DNA of 64,000 nucleotides. Source: Bacteroidia bacterium. Its GTDB lineage: Bacteria; Bacteroidota; Bacteroidia; Flavobacteriales_D; Cryomorphaceae. Where the stretch lies: the NCBI GenBank assembly GCA_030427905.1, contig JAUICL010000001.1, forward strand, positions 620,001 through 684,000, in the 5' to 3' direction. Under the pieces are notes generated by a model, which had not been told where the DNA came from, did no database searches, and was given only the letters and a program-made list of their open reading frames with translations. The translations under genes were made by a program, and so were the position numbers. The first letter of the stretch is position 1; each line of letters begins with the position of its first letter. This document shows positions 1 through 6,352 of this stretch, piece after piece.

Positions 1-124
1 CAGTGGTGATAAACTCACCACAATCCCAAAAACTGGTTGTTGGCTCAATGGTAAGAAGATAAACGATGGTAGAGATAAGGAATACACTCCACCCAGTCAT
101 CAAATTTGCTTTTCTGAAATTCAT
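1..124 (-). CDS. DUF2723 family membrane protein, N-terminal fragment
   Basis: The reverse strand from the ATG at 124 encodes 41 residues before the window ends. They contain a hydrophobic segment followed by LTIEPTTSFWDCGEF. The EPT-SFWDCGEF motif at the end of the first membrane segment is what I know from the DUF2723 family of Bacteroidota, large multi-spanning proteins of the protein O-mannosyltransferase/glycosyltransferase type. Only the first transmembrane helix and the start of the first periplasmic loop are visible. The gene is transcribed away from the tRNA-Gln. Family assignment rests on this motif alone, but the motif is distinctive. Confidence 0.8.
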   Translation of the reverse strand, partial: MNFRKANLMTGWSVFLISTIVYLLTIEPTTSFWDCGEFITT

Positions 125-231
125 CCGTACGTGGTTATGCGTGCGAATTTAACAAAATAACCACCCGCGTAGTGCCTTGGTACATGAGAGTTGGTATAAG
201 TTCGGGAGAATTGTGATTTTTTTGAGATTTC

Positions 232-261
232 TTGAAGAGAATAAAAAAATATTTACTTTTG
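232..261 (+). promoter_or_regulatory. Promoter of tRNA-Gln (Bacteroidota -33/-7 type)
   Basis: A TTG at 232-234 is followed after 19 bases by TACTTTTG at 254-261, which matches the Bacteroidota -7 consensus TAnnTTTG. Transcription would start near 266, about 16 bases before the mature tRNA. Position and spacing fit the primary sigma factor of this phylum. Confidence 0.65.
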
Positions 262-281
262 CACTCCGATTTATCGGACAC

Positions 282-353
282 TGTCCCATGGTGTAACTGG
301 CAACACGTCTGATTTTGGTTCAGAAGAGTCTAGGTTCGAGCCCTAGTGGGACA
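282..353 (+). tRNA. tRNA-Gln (anticodon UUG)
   Basis: A 72-base cloverleaf: acceptor arms TGTCCCA (282-288) and TGGGACA (347-353), an anticodon stem TCTGA/TCAGA around the loop TTTTGGT with anticodon TTG, and a T-arm containing GGTTCGAGCC. CCA is not encoded. The last 14 bases belong to the 20-bp repeat shared with 7797-7816, so the 3' end of the present gene was supplied or regenerated by the integrated element. The cloverleaf looks intact, so the gene should remain functional. Confidence 0.95.
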
Positions 354-1415
354 ACAAGAAGAATCACTAAACCCCTTAGAAGACAATCTTTTAAGGGGTT
401 TGTTTTTTGGTGTTGTCAGGGCTTTTGTCGGGGAATGGGTGTTGAAACGTGTCTTTTTGGCTTCTTTTTCCACCGGTTGAGGTTTGGCCGGAACGTCTTC
501 TTGACGGAATTTGAAATACTCAGAATTGATACGGGCAAGAATCCTTTGTTTCAATACCTCAACCGTAGCACAACCGAATTTAGGTATTTTTTCCAAAGCT
601 TCCCGTCTTCGGTTTGATCTTCCTTCAAATCCTTGGTAAAAGTCTCTATTTTCTAATTGCTCCCTTTGTAAGTCCGCCTTCGGTGTTAAGGGTCCGGTCG
701 AAGCCTTATAGAAGACCAATTTCGAGAAATACTCTACGAACTGATTGTGCAAGTTCTCCTGTACTTCTGGTTTGTGAAGGTCAGACAAGAAAACAACTCC
801 AAGCTTTTTCAATATACGTGGGTCTTCAAACCGAGCTTCGAACCTAATCAGGTCGGATGGCGTGTTGAACTGGTTCTTGTATTGACACCCTTTTGCGTAC
901 ACCTTAAAACTTACCTGTGAACGGTTAAAAAGGACTTGTTTCCCCCCGTTCGAATAGGATTGAAGGCTGAAGGTCCTGCTTCTGCCAAACTCGAAGGACT
1001 TTATTAGGTCGATGATTGTATTAGCATTTTGACCAACTCGAATGTTATAGCCAATTTCTAGCTTCTTAATCTCGATTTCCGAAGCCGGTAGTCCTAACCA
1101 CGTTTCAGAACTGTTTACGACCTTTTCAAAGCGGTCTTTGGTGAATGTGTCGTAATTGTGAAGATCGTTGTTACTTGCCTTATGAAAGCTCCCAAATAGC
1201 GTGTTATACGTTTGAAATGATTGGGCGGACTCTGTACTGATTTCGACCCTCCGATATGTTAAGCCGAGATGCTTGGCAAAGGCCGTTCTTTTAATTCGGC
1301 CGTCGTCAAGCTGCTTTTGGCTTACTTCACCAAGACGATTAACCCCGAACTGAAGATTATCTTCGAGTTCGGGGCTATTCACCTTTTTAATATTTGCTTT
1401 GAATCCGTCGAACAA
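330..1415 (-). CDS. Putative phage/plasmid replication initiator (gene II/X or RstA-like)
   Basis: This 361-residue protein contains IKKLEIGYNI (about 116-125), FKVYAKG (170-176) and LIRFEARF (189-196). That order (a K/R-x-E strand, a strand with Y-x-K, then an RFE strand) resembles replication initiators of filamentous phages and related plasmids (gpII/X, RstA type), which nick DNA for rolling-circle replication. The assignment is by motif pattern and is moderate. It ends the leftward operon that starts at 2865, 2 bases after the preceding gene. Its last codons run through the att core and antisense to the tRNA; the final ten residues or so are tRNA-encoded junk in the integrated state. The C-terminal 50 residues are basic and low in complexity. 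Confidence 0.6.
   Translation of the reverse strand: MFDGFKANIKKVNSPELEDNLQFGVNRLGEVSQKQLDDGRIKRTAFAKHLGLTYRRVEISTESAQSFQTYNTLFGSFHKASNNDLHNYDTFTKDRFEKVVNSSETWLGLPASEIEIKKLEIGYNIRVGQNANTIIDLIKSFEFGRSRTFSLQSYSNGGKQVLFNRSQVSFKVYAKGCQYKNQFNTPSDLIRFEARFEDPRILKKLGVVFLSDLHKPEVQENLHNQFVEYFSKLVFYKASTGPLTPKADLQREQLENRDFYQGFEGRSNRRREALEKIPKFGCATVEVLKQRILARINSEYFKFRQEDVPAKPQPVEKEAKKTRFNTHSPTKALTTPKNKPLKRLSSKGFSDSSCCPTRART
340..359 (+). repeat. attL core, 20-bp direct repeat
   Basis: The sequence gccctagtgggacaacaaga occurs here, across the last 14 bases of tRNA-Gln plus 6 flanking bases, and again perfectly at 7797-7816. Bases on both sides differ between the copies. This is the classic footprint of tyrosine-recombinase integration into a tRNA 3' end. 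Confidence 0.9.
369..408 (+). terminator. Rho-independent terminator downstream of tRNA-Gln (element-borne)
   Basis: Arms aaaccccttA (369-378) and taaggggttt (392-401) are followed by G and six T (403-408). The element brings this terminator to the tRNA, replacing the original one now at 7817-7846. It lies inside the 3' part of the convergent replication-protein gene. Confidence 0.75.
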
Positions 1416-1417
1416 GG

Positions 1418-1807
1418 CTATTCAACGACCTTTACGTTTACGTTAATGTCCGTAAGTTGAACTTCTTGCTTTTCAGTATAGCCTCGGTGTTTTCCTTTCG
1501 TCTTCAGGTAGAATATGATAGCCGAAACGTCCGGGGGCTTAACGTAAACCTTCTGGCCGTTTATTGGTGAGTTTTCAGATTCGACTCCGTCGATTAGCTC
1601 CATAAGCTTTGATTCGACACGGTCAGTTCTGAAGTCTAAAACTTCCGAAATTCTTCGTTTGAATTCGGGGTCTTTCTTCAGCCAATCGTAGTACGTTGTT
1701 CGTGAAATGTCGAGAAGATCACAAGTCATTGAGACATTGCCGTAATTCTTCCTTATTTCTTCAATGAGTTCAGGTTTTAGTTTGTCCTGATCTTTTGCTT
1801 GGGCCAT
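1418..1807 (-). CDS. Terminase-small-subunit-like HTH DNA-binding protein
   Basis: The 129 residues start with a helix-turn-helix (about 18-50; the stretch NVSMTCDLLDISRTTYYDWL is the typical first half). After it come a central helix region and the segment VSAIIFYLKTKGKHRGY near 95-110. This layout is that of small terminase subunits and phBC6A51-type homeodomain proteins of phages, which recognise packaging or regulatory sites. No large terminase is in the element, so a role as a DNA-binding regulator or as a hijacker of helper-phage packaging is possible; the latter is inference. It is followed after 2 bases by the replication gene and belongs to the same leftward operon. Confidence 0.65.
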   Translation of the reverse strand: MAQAKDQDKLKPELIEEIRKNYGNVSMTCDLLDISRTTYYDWLKKDPEFKRRISEVLDFRTDRVESKLMELIDGVESENSPINGQKVYVKPPDVSAIIFYLKTKGKHRGYTEKQEVQLTDINVNVKVVE

Positions 1808-1831
1808 TTTCTTTTTTTAAGTGTCCAATTG

Positions 1832-2281
1832 TTAGGATGATAACCGGCTTCTAAGGTTCGGGCCATCTAGTAGCCTATGGTAATGTTTAGCCATTCTAGC
1901 TTCATCGGTTGCCGATCTAGGTCGGTAATGGGGGAAATGAACTATTTGCAGGGCTTCACCGTTCTTTGATACCCGTAAAAGGAAGAAGGTCCCTTTTTCT
2001 TTGGCTCCCGGTTTAGTGGTTCCGTGAAAACGTCGATTCCCATCACGCCATAAGGCGGAATAGTGACCCACCCACTTTTCATTGATTCGGGCATTTAGTA
2101 CCCATTTGGTTTGAATTCTTCCCTTCCTTCGATTTTCATCTACCCTAAGTACTTCTGGAAGCTTGCTTATTTCAGGCCCATTACCCAAAATGAAGCACTT
2201 GGTAATACTTTTCCTGATTTCCTTTTCACCTAGCTTGTAGGTGTAGAATTCAGCTTTTAATTCGTGTTCCTTACCTCTCAT
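1832..2281 (-). CDS. Hypothetical protein of the integrative element
   Basis: The 149 residues are basic and soluble, with no signal peptide, membrane segment or motif that I recognise. The start ATG overlaps the stop codon of the preceding small HTH gene (TAATG), so the two are probably translationally coupled. Position between the excisionase-like gene and the terminase-like gene suggests a role in element maintenance, but nothing in the sequence shows it. Confidence 0.7.
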   Translation of the reverse strand: MRGKEHELKAEFYTYKLGEKEIRKSITKCFILGNGPEISKLPEVLRVDENRRKGRIQTKWVLNARINEKWVGHYSALWRDGNRRFHGTTKPGAKEKGTFFLLRVSKNGEALQIVHFPHYRPRSATDEARMAKHYHRLLDGPNLRSRLSS

Positions 2282-2460
2282 TAAGCTTGACCAATGAATT
2301 TGTTTACGTCGTCCATACGGTAGCCTACACGACGGCCAATTCTAACGGCCGGAAGTCTTCCGTCCTTATCAAACCTGATCAAAGTACATTTTGAAAGGTT
2401 TGTGATTTTTACAACTTCATCTCGGGTTAACAGGGGTTGGATTCCTTTTATCTTGTCCAT
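2281..2460 (-). CDS. Small excisionase/MerR-like HTH protein (59 aa)
   Basis: From the ATG at 2460 the reverse strand encodes 59 residues including PLLTRDEVVKITNLSK (helix-turn-helix) and DGRLPAVRIGRRVGYR (wing). This is the HTH_17/excisionase pattern common in Bacteroidota integrative elements, where such proteins bend DNA at att sites or regulate the element. The stop TAA overlaps the next ATG by one base. It is one of a five-gene leftward operon (2865 to 330). The family pattern is clear; whether it is the excisionase of this element is inference. Confidence 0.8.
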   Translation of the reverse strand: MDKIKGIQPLLTRDEVVKITNLSKCTLIRFDKDGRLPAVRIGRRVGYRMDDVNKFIGQA

Positions 2461-2555
2461 TTATAAAAATTTTATTTGGGCAATTTTACCGAGTTCAATC
2501 TGTTGAAGTTCTATCCTCTTTGATGAAATCTTTAACGGATTTCCGAGTGTTAAAG

Positions 2556-2577
2556 CAAGCTGCTGATTGACAGCTTG
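2556..2577. repeat. Inverted repeat in the element's leftward operon
   Basis: CAAGCTG (2556-2562) and CAGCTTG (2571-2577) form a perfect 7-bp stem with an 8-base loop, in the 168-base gap between the 78-residue gene and the HTH gene. No T-run follows on either strand, so it is not a plain terminator. It could be a regulatory hairpin or part of a replication origin. Confidence 0.4.
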
Positions 2578-2628
2578 TCGTGAAAAGGCATGAAGGAGGT
2601 AGTTGATAGGGTAGAGTCACCCCCCAAA

Positions 2629-2865
2629 TCAAATTTTGGCCTTTGAAACTAGCTTCAGGGCCCAATAATCGACTCCCTTCTTGGTGTCGTAATCTTTGGA
2701 AATGATTTTGTGAGTTCTTAGGGCTTCCCGGATAGTTGAAAGGGACTTTTCGTGGCTGAAATGACTAAGCACCTCATCAGCCATTAAAGCCGCCTTTATA
2801 CCGTGTCTAATCCGGTATTGGGTAAGATGTTTTTCAATTGTCATTCTCAGGTTGTTTACTGTCAT
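2629..2865 (-). CDS. Small hypothetical protein heading the leftward operon
   Basis: A 78-residue basic protein with mostly helical composition and no recognised domain. Two ATG codons (2865 and 2844) sit in the same local context: the 12-mer ctgagaatgaca is repeated 21 bases apart. Either could be the start, and the shorter form would begin MTIEKHLTQYR. It is the first gene of the leftward operon and lies opposite a perfect inverted repeat at 2880-2919. Its position suggests a regulatory protein, but no HTH is obvious. Confidence 0.55.
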   Translation of the reverse strand: MTVNNLRMTIEKHLTQYRIRHGIKAALMADEVLSHFSHEKSLSTIREALRTHKIISKDYDTKKGVDYWALKLVSKAKI

Positions 2866-2879
2866 TCTCAGACGGTGTG

Positions 2880-2919
2880 CGGACGTTATGAATGTCTATA
2901 CTAGGTTCGATAACGTCCG
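2880..2919. promoter_or_regulatory. Operator- or origin-like inverted repeat
   Basis: CGGACGTTAT (2880-2889) and ATAACGTCCG (2910-2919) are perfect 10-bp inverted arms with a 20-bp spacer. They lie 15 bases upstream of the leftward operon, between divergent transcription units. The arrangement suits a dimeric regulator bound two helical turns apart, or an initiator site. Confidence 0.5.
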
Positions 2920-3066
2920 AAATTTAACTATCTTGTGAGAACGTGAGAACGATTTCTTACGCTAATTGCGGTATCACAACCATTATTTGTTTGCGGTGTA
3001 GTGTTGCGTTCATTTTTTGGTTGTCCATTTCATGCGGATTCCGTGGTTTTGAATTCTTTATACTGA

Positions 3067-3204
3067 ATGAAAGGACACGACAAGAAAAGGCGGCTGAAGC
3101 TATGGTTTAGGTACTATGTTCGGCTGTTAGGACTTTTTGCGTTTACACATCCTTATCATTTTCAGGAAGAAAAGGAGAGGTTGAAAAAGGAACTTGGACT
3201 TTAA
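3067..3204 (+). CDS. Small basic ORF (45 aa), hypothetical
   Basis: ATG at 3067 opens a 45-residue frame starting MKGHDKKRRLKLWFRYY and ending in a charged helix, with 12 Lys/Arg residues. It sits alone in the 450-base gap between the leftward operon and the nuclease gene, on the nuclease strand. No family is recognised and no strong ribosome binding site is present. The frame could be real, given the consistent amphipathic composition, but this is weak evidence. Confidence 0.35.
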   Translation: MKGHDKKRRLKLWFRYYVRLLGLFAFTHPYHFQEEKERLKKELGL

Positions 3205-3312
3205 AGGATTGATTTTCTTGTTGGTGAAGTGCCTCCGGTTCTATAAAATCTCGATGTTAGAACGTAAATAGGTTACGAAGTAAGATTATTGATTGCTTGA
3301 AACAAAGAAATT

Positions 3313-4158
3313 ATGGAAGAAAAAAGAAAAGCCCGGACCGAGGCAAAAAGTGAAAAGCTTGGTAAAACTGTTAGTGCATCTGATGTTAGGAAAGCGGACG
3401 GGCCGTTTTTTGACTTGATAACCGGTGAGGAAGTAGTAGTTAGAAAGTGTACGGATAAACGAGATCATTTTGCCCTTTTGGGGAGGTATTCACCGGTTGC
3501 ATCTCGTGAAAGTCGAATACACAAAGAATGTAAGAAACAACTACTTCAGGAGCTTCAACGCTTATGCCCTGATGGTAATTGGATAGACGAACGCAAGGGC
3601 TTTAAGAAGGACAAGGATAAAGGGTACAACCGTGTAGTTCCTGATCTAAGCGGTAGAATACATGGGAAAGGTGTTATTGTTGAGGTCCAGATTAGCACCC
3701 TTTCGATTGAAACAATTTTAAAACGGACCGAGACATACAGTAAAAGGGGAGCCTATATAATTTGGGTCTTGCCATTGAAAGAAGCTCTTGGCCATGAAAA
3801 ATTTAGACCAAGGCTATTTGAAAAATTTCTTCACTCGATGTACTATGGTAGAGTTTATTACTGGAATGAAGGAGATGGGTTGTTTTTAACACCGGTCCAC
3901 TATGATGAAGCTACTTGTTATATTGAACCGAAGGAATATCCTGATAGTAACGGGCAAATGCAATCAGGTGGAGGCTACGAAAAACGGTACAAGTCTTTTA
4001 GAACACCTAATTATGGGAGGAACGTTCATCTTGTGAATGACTTTAAACCTGAACACAATACAGGTTGGGAAATGAAGAATGAGAAGAAGTCAGTTCCGCC
4101 TTGCAATATTTACGTTGACAAGGAGAGGGCATGGTGGAAGGACAGCCCGACGAAGTAA
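3313..4158 (+). CDS. CoiA-like PD-(D/E)XK nuclease
   Basis: The 281-residue protein has VVPDLSGRI (D111) followed by VIVEVQIST (E124, Q126), then ETILKRTETYSKRGAYIIWVL. The pattern R-x-PD-x(n)-E-x-Q-S, with a downstream R-x3-Y and a hydrophobic W-V/L strand, is that of competence protein CoiA-like nucleases of the PD-(D/E)XK superfamily. The C-terminal 100 residues are unfamiliar. It is the only long rightward gene of the element and stands opposite the Panacea operon. As element cargo it may cut incoming or competing DNA, which is inference. Catalytic residues appear intact. A charged, basic N-terminal tail of about 25 residues precedes the fold. Confidence 0.65.
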   Translation: MEEKRKARTEAKSEKLGKTVSASDVRKADGPFFDLITGEEVVVRKCTDKRDHFALLGRYSPVASRESRIHKECKKQLLQELQRLCPDGNWIDERKGFKKDKDKGYNRVVPDLSGRIHGKGVIVEVQISTLSIETILKRTETYSKRGAYIIWVLPLKEALGHEKFRPRLFEKFLHSMYYGRVYYWNEGDGLFLTPVHYDEATCYIEPKEYPDSNGQMQSGGGYEKRYKSFRTPNYGRNVHLVNDFKPEHNTGWEMKNEKKSVPPCNIYVDKERAWWKDSPTK

Positions 4159-4185
4159 AGGGTTGAATCAGGCAAGAAAGACGGT

Positions 4186-4866
4186 TTACCACTTTAGATT
4201 TTCCCAGTCGATTAGATCGTCGTTTATTTCAAGGTCTTCAATCTTACATTTGAATTCTTCTGAAGCAGCTTCCAATTCCTTCAAATACCTATTGTATCGG
4301 TGACTATTATAAACTGATCGTTGGAGCAGGTCGGGAAGGCTTCGGAAAGCCCTTTTACCCCCGCCTAGCTGAATGAATTCGTTATCTATACTTCTCATGA
4401 ATTGATATAAGTAGTCGTTCGACTCGTGTATTATACCTCCATCAATGAATTTTGAAAGCTTCTCGGCTCCAACAAGATCGAACGCCCTCATTGCTTGTTC
4501 AAGCCAATATTCAACATGAAGTAGCAAGGCTAGGTCTTGCTTATTCATTTCGTGTAGTCGTGTATTATATCGGATTGCCGTCAAAGAAAATAATACATGA
4601 ACCCATGTAAGCCGAACACCGCAACAATCAATTTTTACCCCTGAATAGTGGCTTGTGGTGCTTGTAAGTTCACTCCCTTGTGTTGCCTTTCTTATAGCAT
4701 AAGAAAAGCCGCTAATTAAATTGTCCCTACTCCTATAAGCTTTGTTCTTTTCGAACCCCGGACGGCTCCAAAATTTCGAAAGCATTCCGTAGAAATTGTC
4801 GAGATCGTCAAAAGTACCCCACAATTCAACCCCTAGTCCACGTTTTGTAGGTATTAAATAAATCAT
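4186..4866 (-). CDS. Hypothetical protein, third gene of the Panacea operon
   Basis: A 226-residue soluble protein starting MIYLIPTKRGLGVELWGTF. I cannot name its family. It is rich in helix-forming and aromatic residues and has no signal peptide. It follows the two-TM gene by 8 bases and shares its strand with the Panacea gene. It may be an accessory or a second effector of that cassette. It ends 27 bases from the convergent nuclease gene. Confidence 0.75.
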   Translation of the reverse strand: MIYLIPTKRGLGVELWGTFDDLDNFYGMLSKFWSRPGFEKNKAYRSRDNLISGFSYAIRKATQGSELTSTTSHYSGVKIDCCGVRLTWVHVLFSLTAIRYNTRLHEMNKQDLALLLHVEYWLEQAMRAFDLVGAEKLSKFIDGGIIHESNDYLYQFMRSIDNEFIQLGGGKRAFRSLPDLLQRSVYNSHRYNRYLKELEAASEEFKCKIEDLEINDDLIDWENLKW

Positions 4867-4874
4867 CCCTTATC

Positions 4875-5375
4875 TTAATTCGAGTCATCTGTATGTCGAT
4901 CATCCTTATTGTTTGCACCTTTATGAAATAGGTGACGAACTACGACCATGTAATAAGTCAAGATCGTAACACTCAAAGTGGTTATAGTTGCTATATACTC
5001 CGTTTCATTCAAACAAGCTTCACTCCACACCAACTTAATGAGAACAACAAATGCTATGAAAATGGCCCAACCAACCGAGAACCAAAATGCTTTTTTTGCA
5101 TTATCTTCTCTTAAAGCTCGTTCAGATTCTTCATTTCTCTTTTTTAGCCTAAAATGCTCGTGATCAAGCCAGTCCTTAATGTTTTCGATTTGAATCTTCG
5201 GAAATAGGAAAAGTTCTTTTTCCTCCGCTTCTTTGATTTGCTCAATAACGTCCGAGTCTTCCGATTCTCCATCACCGTCGATTGAGTGAATGCCTTCGGT
5301 TGAAGTCTCTACTGCTTCCTGAAATTTACTTTCAAGATTTTCCGGTGCTTCTTGGTCGTCATTCGTCTCACTCAT
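4875..5375 (-). CDS. Two-TM membrane protein, candidate toxin paired with Panacea antitoxin
   Basis: The 166 residues form an acidic N-terminal half (1-60), a charged helical stretch (about 65-94), and two transmembrane helices (about 97-116 and 128-148) with a short cytoplasmic tail rich in charged residues. It lies 10 bases downstream of the Panacea-domain gene. Panacea antitoxins are known to neutralise diverse partners encoded next to them, some of which are membrane-acting. The toxin role is inferred from context only; the sequence matches no toxin family I know. It is longer than typical membrane toxins, so a sensor role is an alternative. Confidence 0.7.
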   Translation of the reverse strand: MSETNDDQEAPENLESKFQEAVETSTEGIHSIDGDGESEDSDVIEQIKEAEEKELFLFPKIQIENIKDWLDHEHFRLKKRNEESERALREDNAKKAFWFSVGWAIFIAFVVLIKLVWSEACLNETEYIATITTLSVTILTYYMVVVRHLFHKGANNKDDRHTDDSN

Positions 5376-5385
5376 CTGTCAAACA

Positions 5386-5868
5386 TTAAGTAGCATCAGT
5401 TGTCTGATGTTCCTTGCTTGGGCTTAAATACTTCTCGTAGTAGGACTTTATGGTATCATTTTCGATAGGAACGTAAAGAACACCTCTCCTAAAGGACTTC
5501 TCCCAAGGGGAGCCCGGTTCATGGGTCTTAACGGACAATTCAGGCCCGCTGAAAGACTTGTAGCCATTCCATACGATTTCAATTATGTTCCTATCAGCGT
5601 CAGAAACTTCCTTTTCAGAATACAATTCAATTGTGTCCAACTTTACAGGAGAAACCCCAAATCTTTTGATTACATGATAAAGATCAGGAATGACAGGGCC
5701 ATATTTCCAAGCTTCAATAGTAGAAGAAATCAGCGGTTTTTGTTTGAACGCAAGATAAAACCCATGCGTTATGTACACGAGCTTCAACAATTTCATAGGG
5801 CGTAGGGTGTACCCATCCCTTTCAGCAAGTTGAAGGATAACTTTTGCTACATCAAATGACGAATACAT
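5386..5868 (-). CDS. Panacea domain (GepA/SocA-like, DUF4065) protein, putative antitoxin
   Basis: A 160-residue protein with MKLLKLVYITHG (about 25-36) and AWKYGPVIPDLY (53-64), the two hallmark motifs of the Panacea (formerly DUF4065) fold. Members act as antitoxins for many unrelated toxins or as proteolytic adaptors (SocA). Here it is the first gene of a leftward three-gene operon, with a 10-base gap to a membrane protein. Antitoxin-first order is usual for such PanAT pairs. Domain recognition is firm; the antitoxin role is inferred from context. Confidence 0.85.
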   Translation of the reverse strand: MYSSFDVAKVILQLAERDGYTLRPMKLLKLVYITHGFYLAFKQKPLISSTIEAWKYGPVIPDLYHVIKRFGVSPVKLDTIELYSEKEVSDADRNIIEIVWNGYKSFSGPELSVKTHEPGSPWEKSFRRGVLYVPIENDTIKSYYEKYLSPSKEHQTTDAT

Positions 5869-6002
5869 GTTTTTGCTCTACGGTTAGGGTTCAAAGGGGG
5901 ATGAACAATTGTGTCACGAACTCATCCGGGTTCAAGTAACTCACATTAAAGATACAAATAAGGCACAAAATTCCCTAAATGTAAATACACTACTGTTAAT
6001 AA

Positions 6003-6015
6003 CGTGTTAAACACG
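6003..6015. promoter_or_regulatory. Palindrome between integrase and Panacea operons
   Basis: CGTGTTaAACACG is a perfect 13-base palindrome in the 162-base gap upstream of the Panacea gene and just beyond the end of the integrase operon. It could be an operator for autoregulation of the Panacea operon; no direct evidence. Confidence 0.35.
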
Positions 6016-6030
6016 ATGTTGTTGCTTCTT

Positions 6031-6351
6031 TTATGAAGAAGAAGCCACATTGGGTAATGATGCACTTACCCCGGCATTAGCCGCTTTCTTATTCATAATA
6101 AGGGAAACGGAAGTAAAGATGTCGTAATAGCTCTTTAATTCCTTGATCAATTCCTTGGCTATTTGGATTTCGTGAACCGGGTTGTCAGCCATTGCAATTG
6201 ATTTGTTAAAAGGGAAATCAGCAATGGGAATTTTAAGGTAGTAGTGAGATATAAAAAGACTAATCAATTGGGCCTTTTGGTCTGTTTTTCTTGTTTCTAA
6301 GGTGTTTAGTACTAGGTTGTTGAGGTGGTCTAGTTTTTCGTTTTGTTTCAT
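6031..6351 (-). CDS. Hypothetical protein downstream of the integrase
   Basis: A 106-residue protein starting MKQNEKLDHLNNLVLN, mostly helical, ending in a Ser/Ala-rich tail. There is no signal peptide and no family I recognise. Its ATG lies one base after the integrase stop codon, so it is co-transcribed and probably coupled with the recombinase. A recombination accessory role is possible but unsupported by motifs. Confidence 0.7.
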   Translation of the reverse strand: MKQNEKLDHLNNLVLNTLETRKTDQKAQLISLFISHYYLKIPIADFPFNKSIAMADNPVHEIQIAKELIKELKSYYDIFTSVSLIMNKKAANAGVSASLPNVASSS

Positions 6352-6352
6352 C

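Noticed and set aside
614-847. Plus-strand ORF inside the replication gene region
   Set aside because: It is antisense to a longer, coherent reading frame and has no recognisable domain.
4079-4303. 74-residue plus-strand ORF between convergent genes
   Set aside because: It overlaps the nuclease 3' end in another frame and the antisense of the 226-residue gene.
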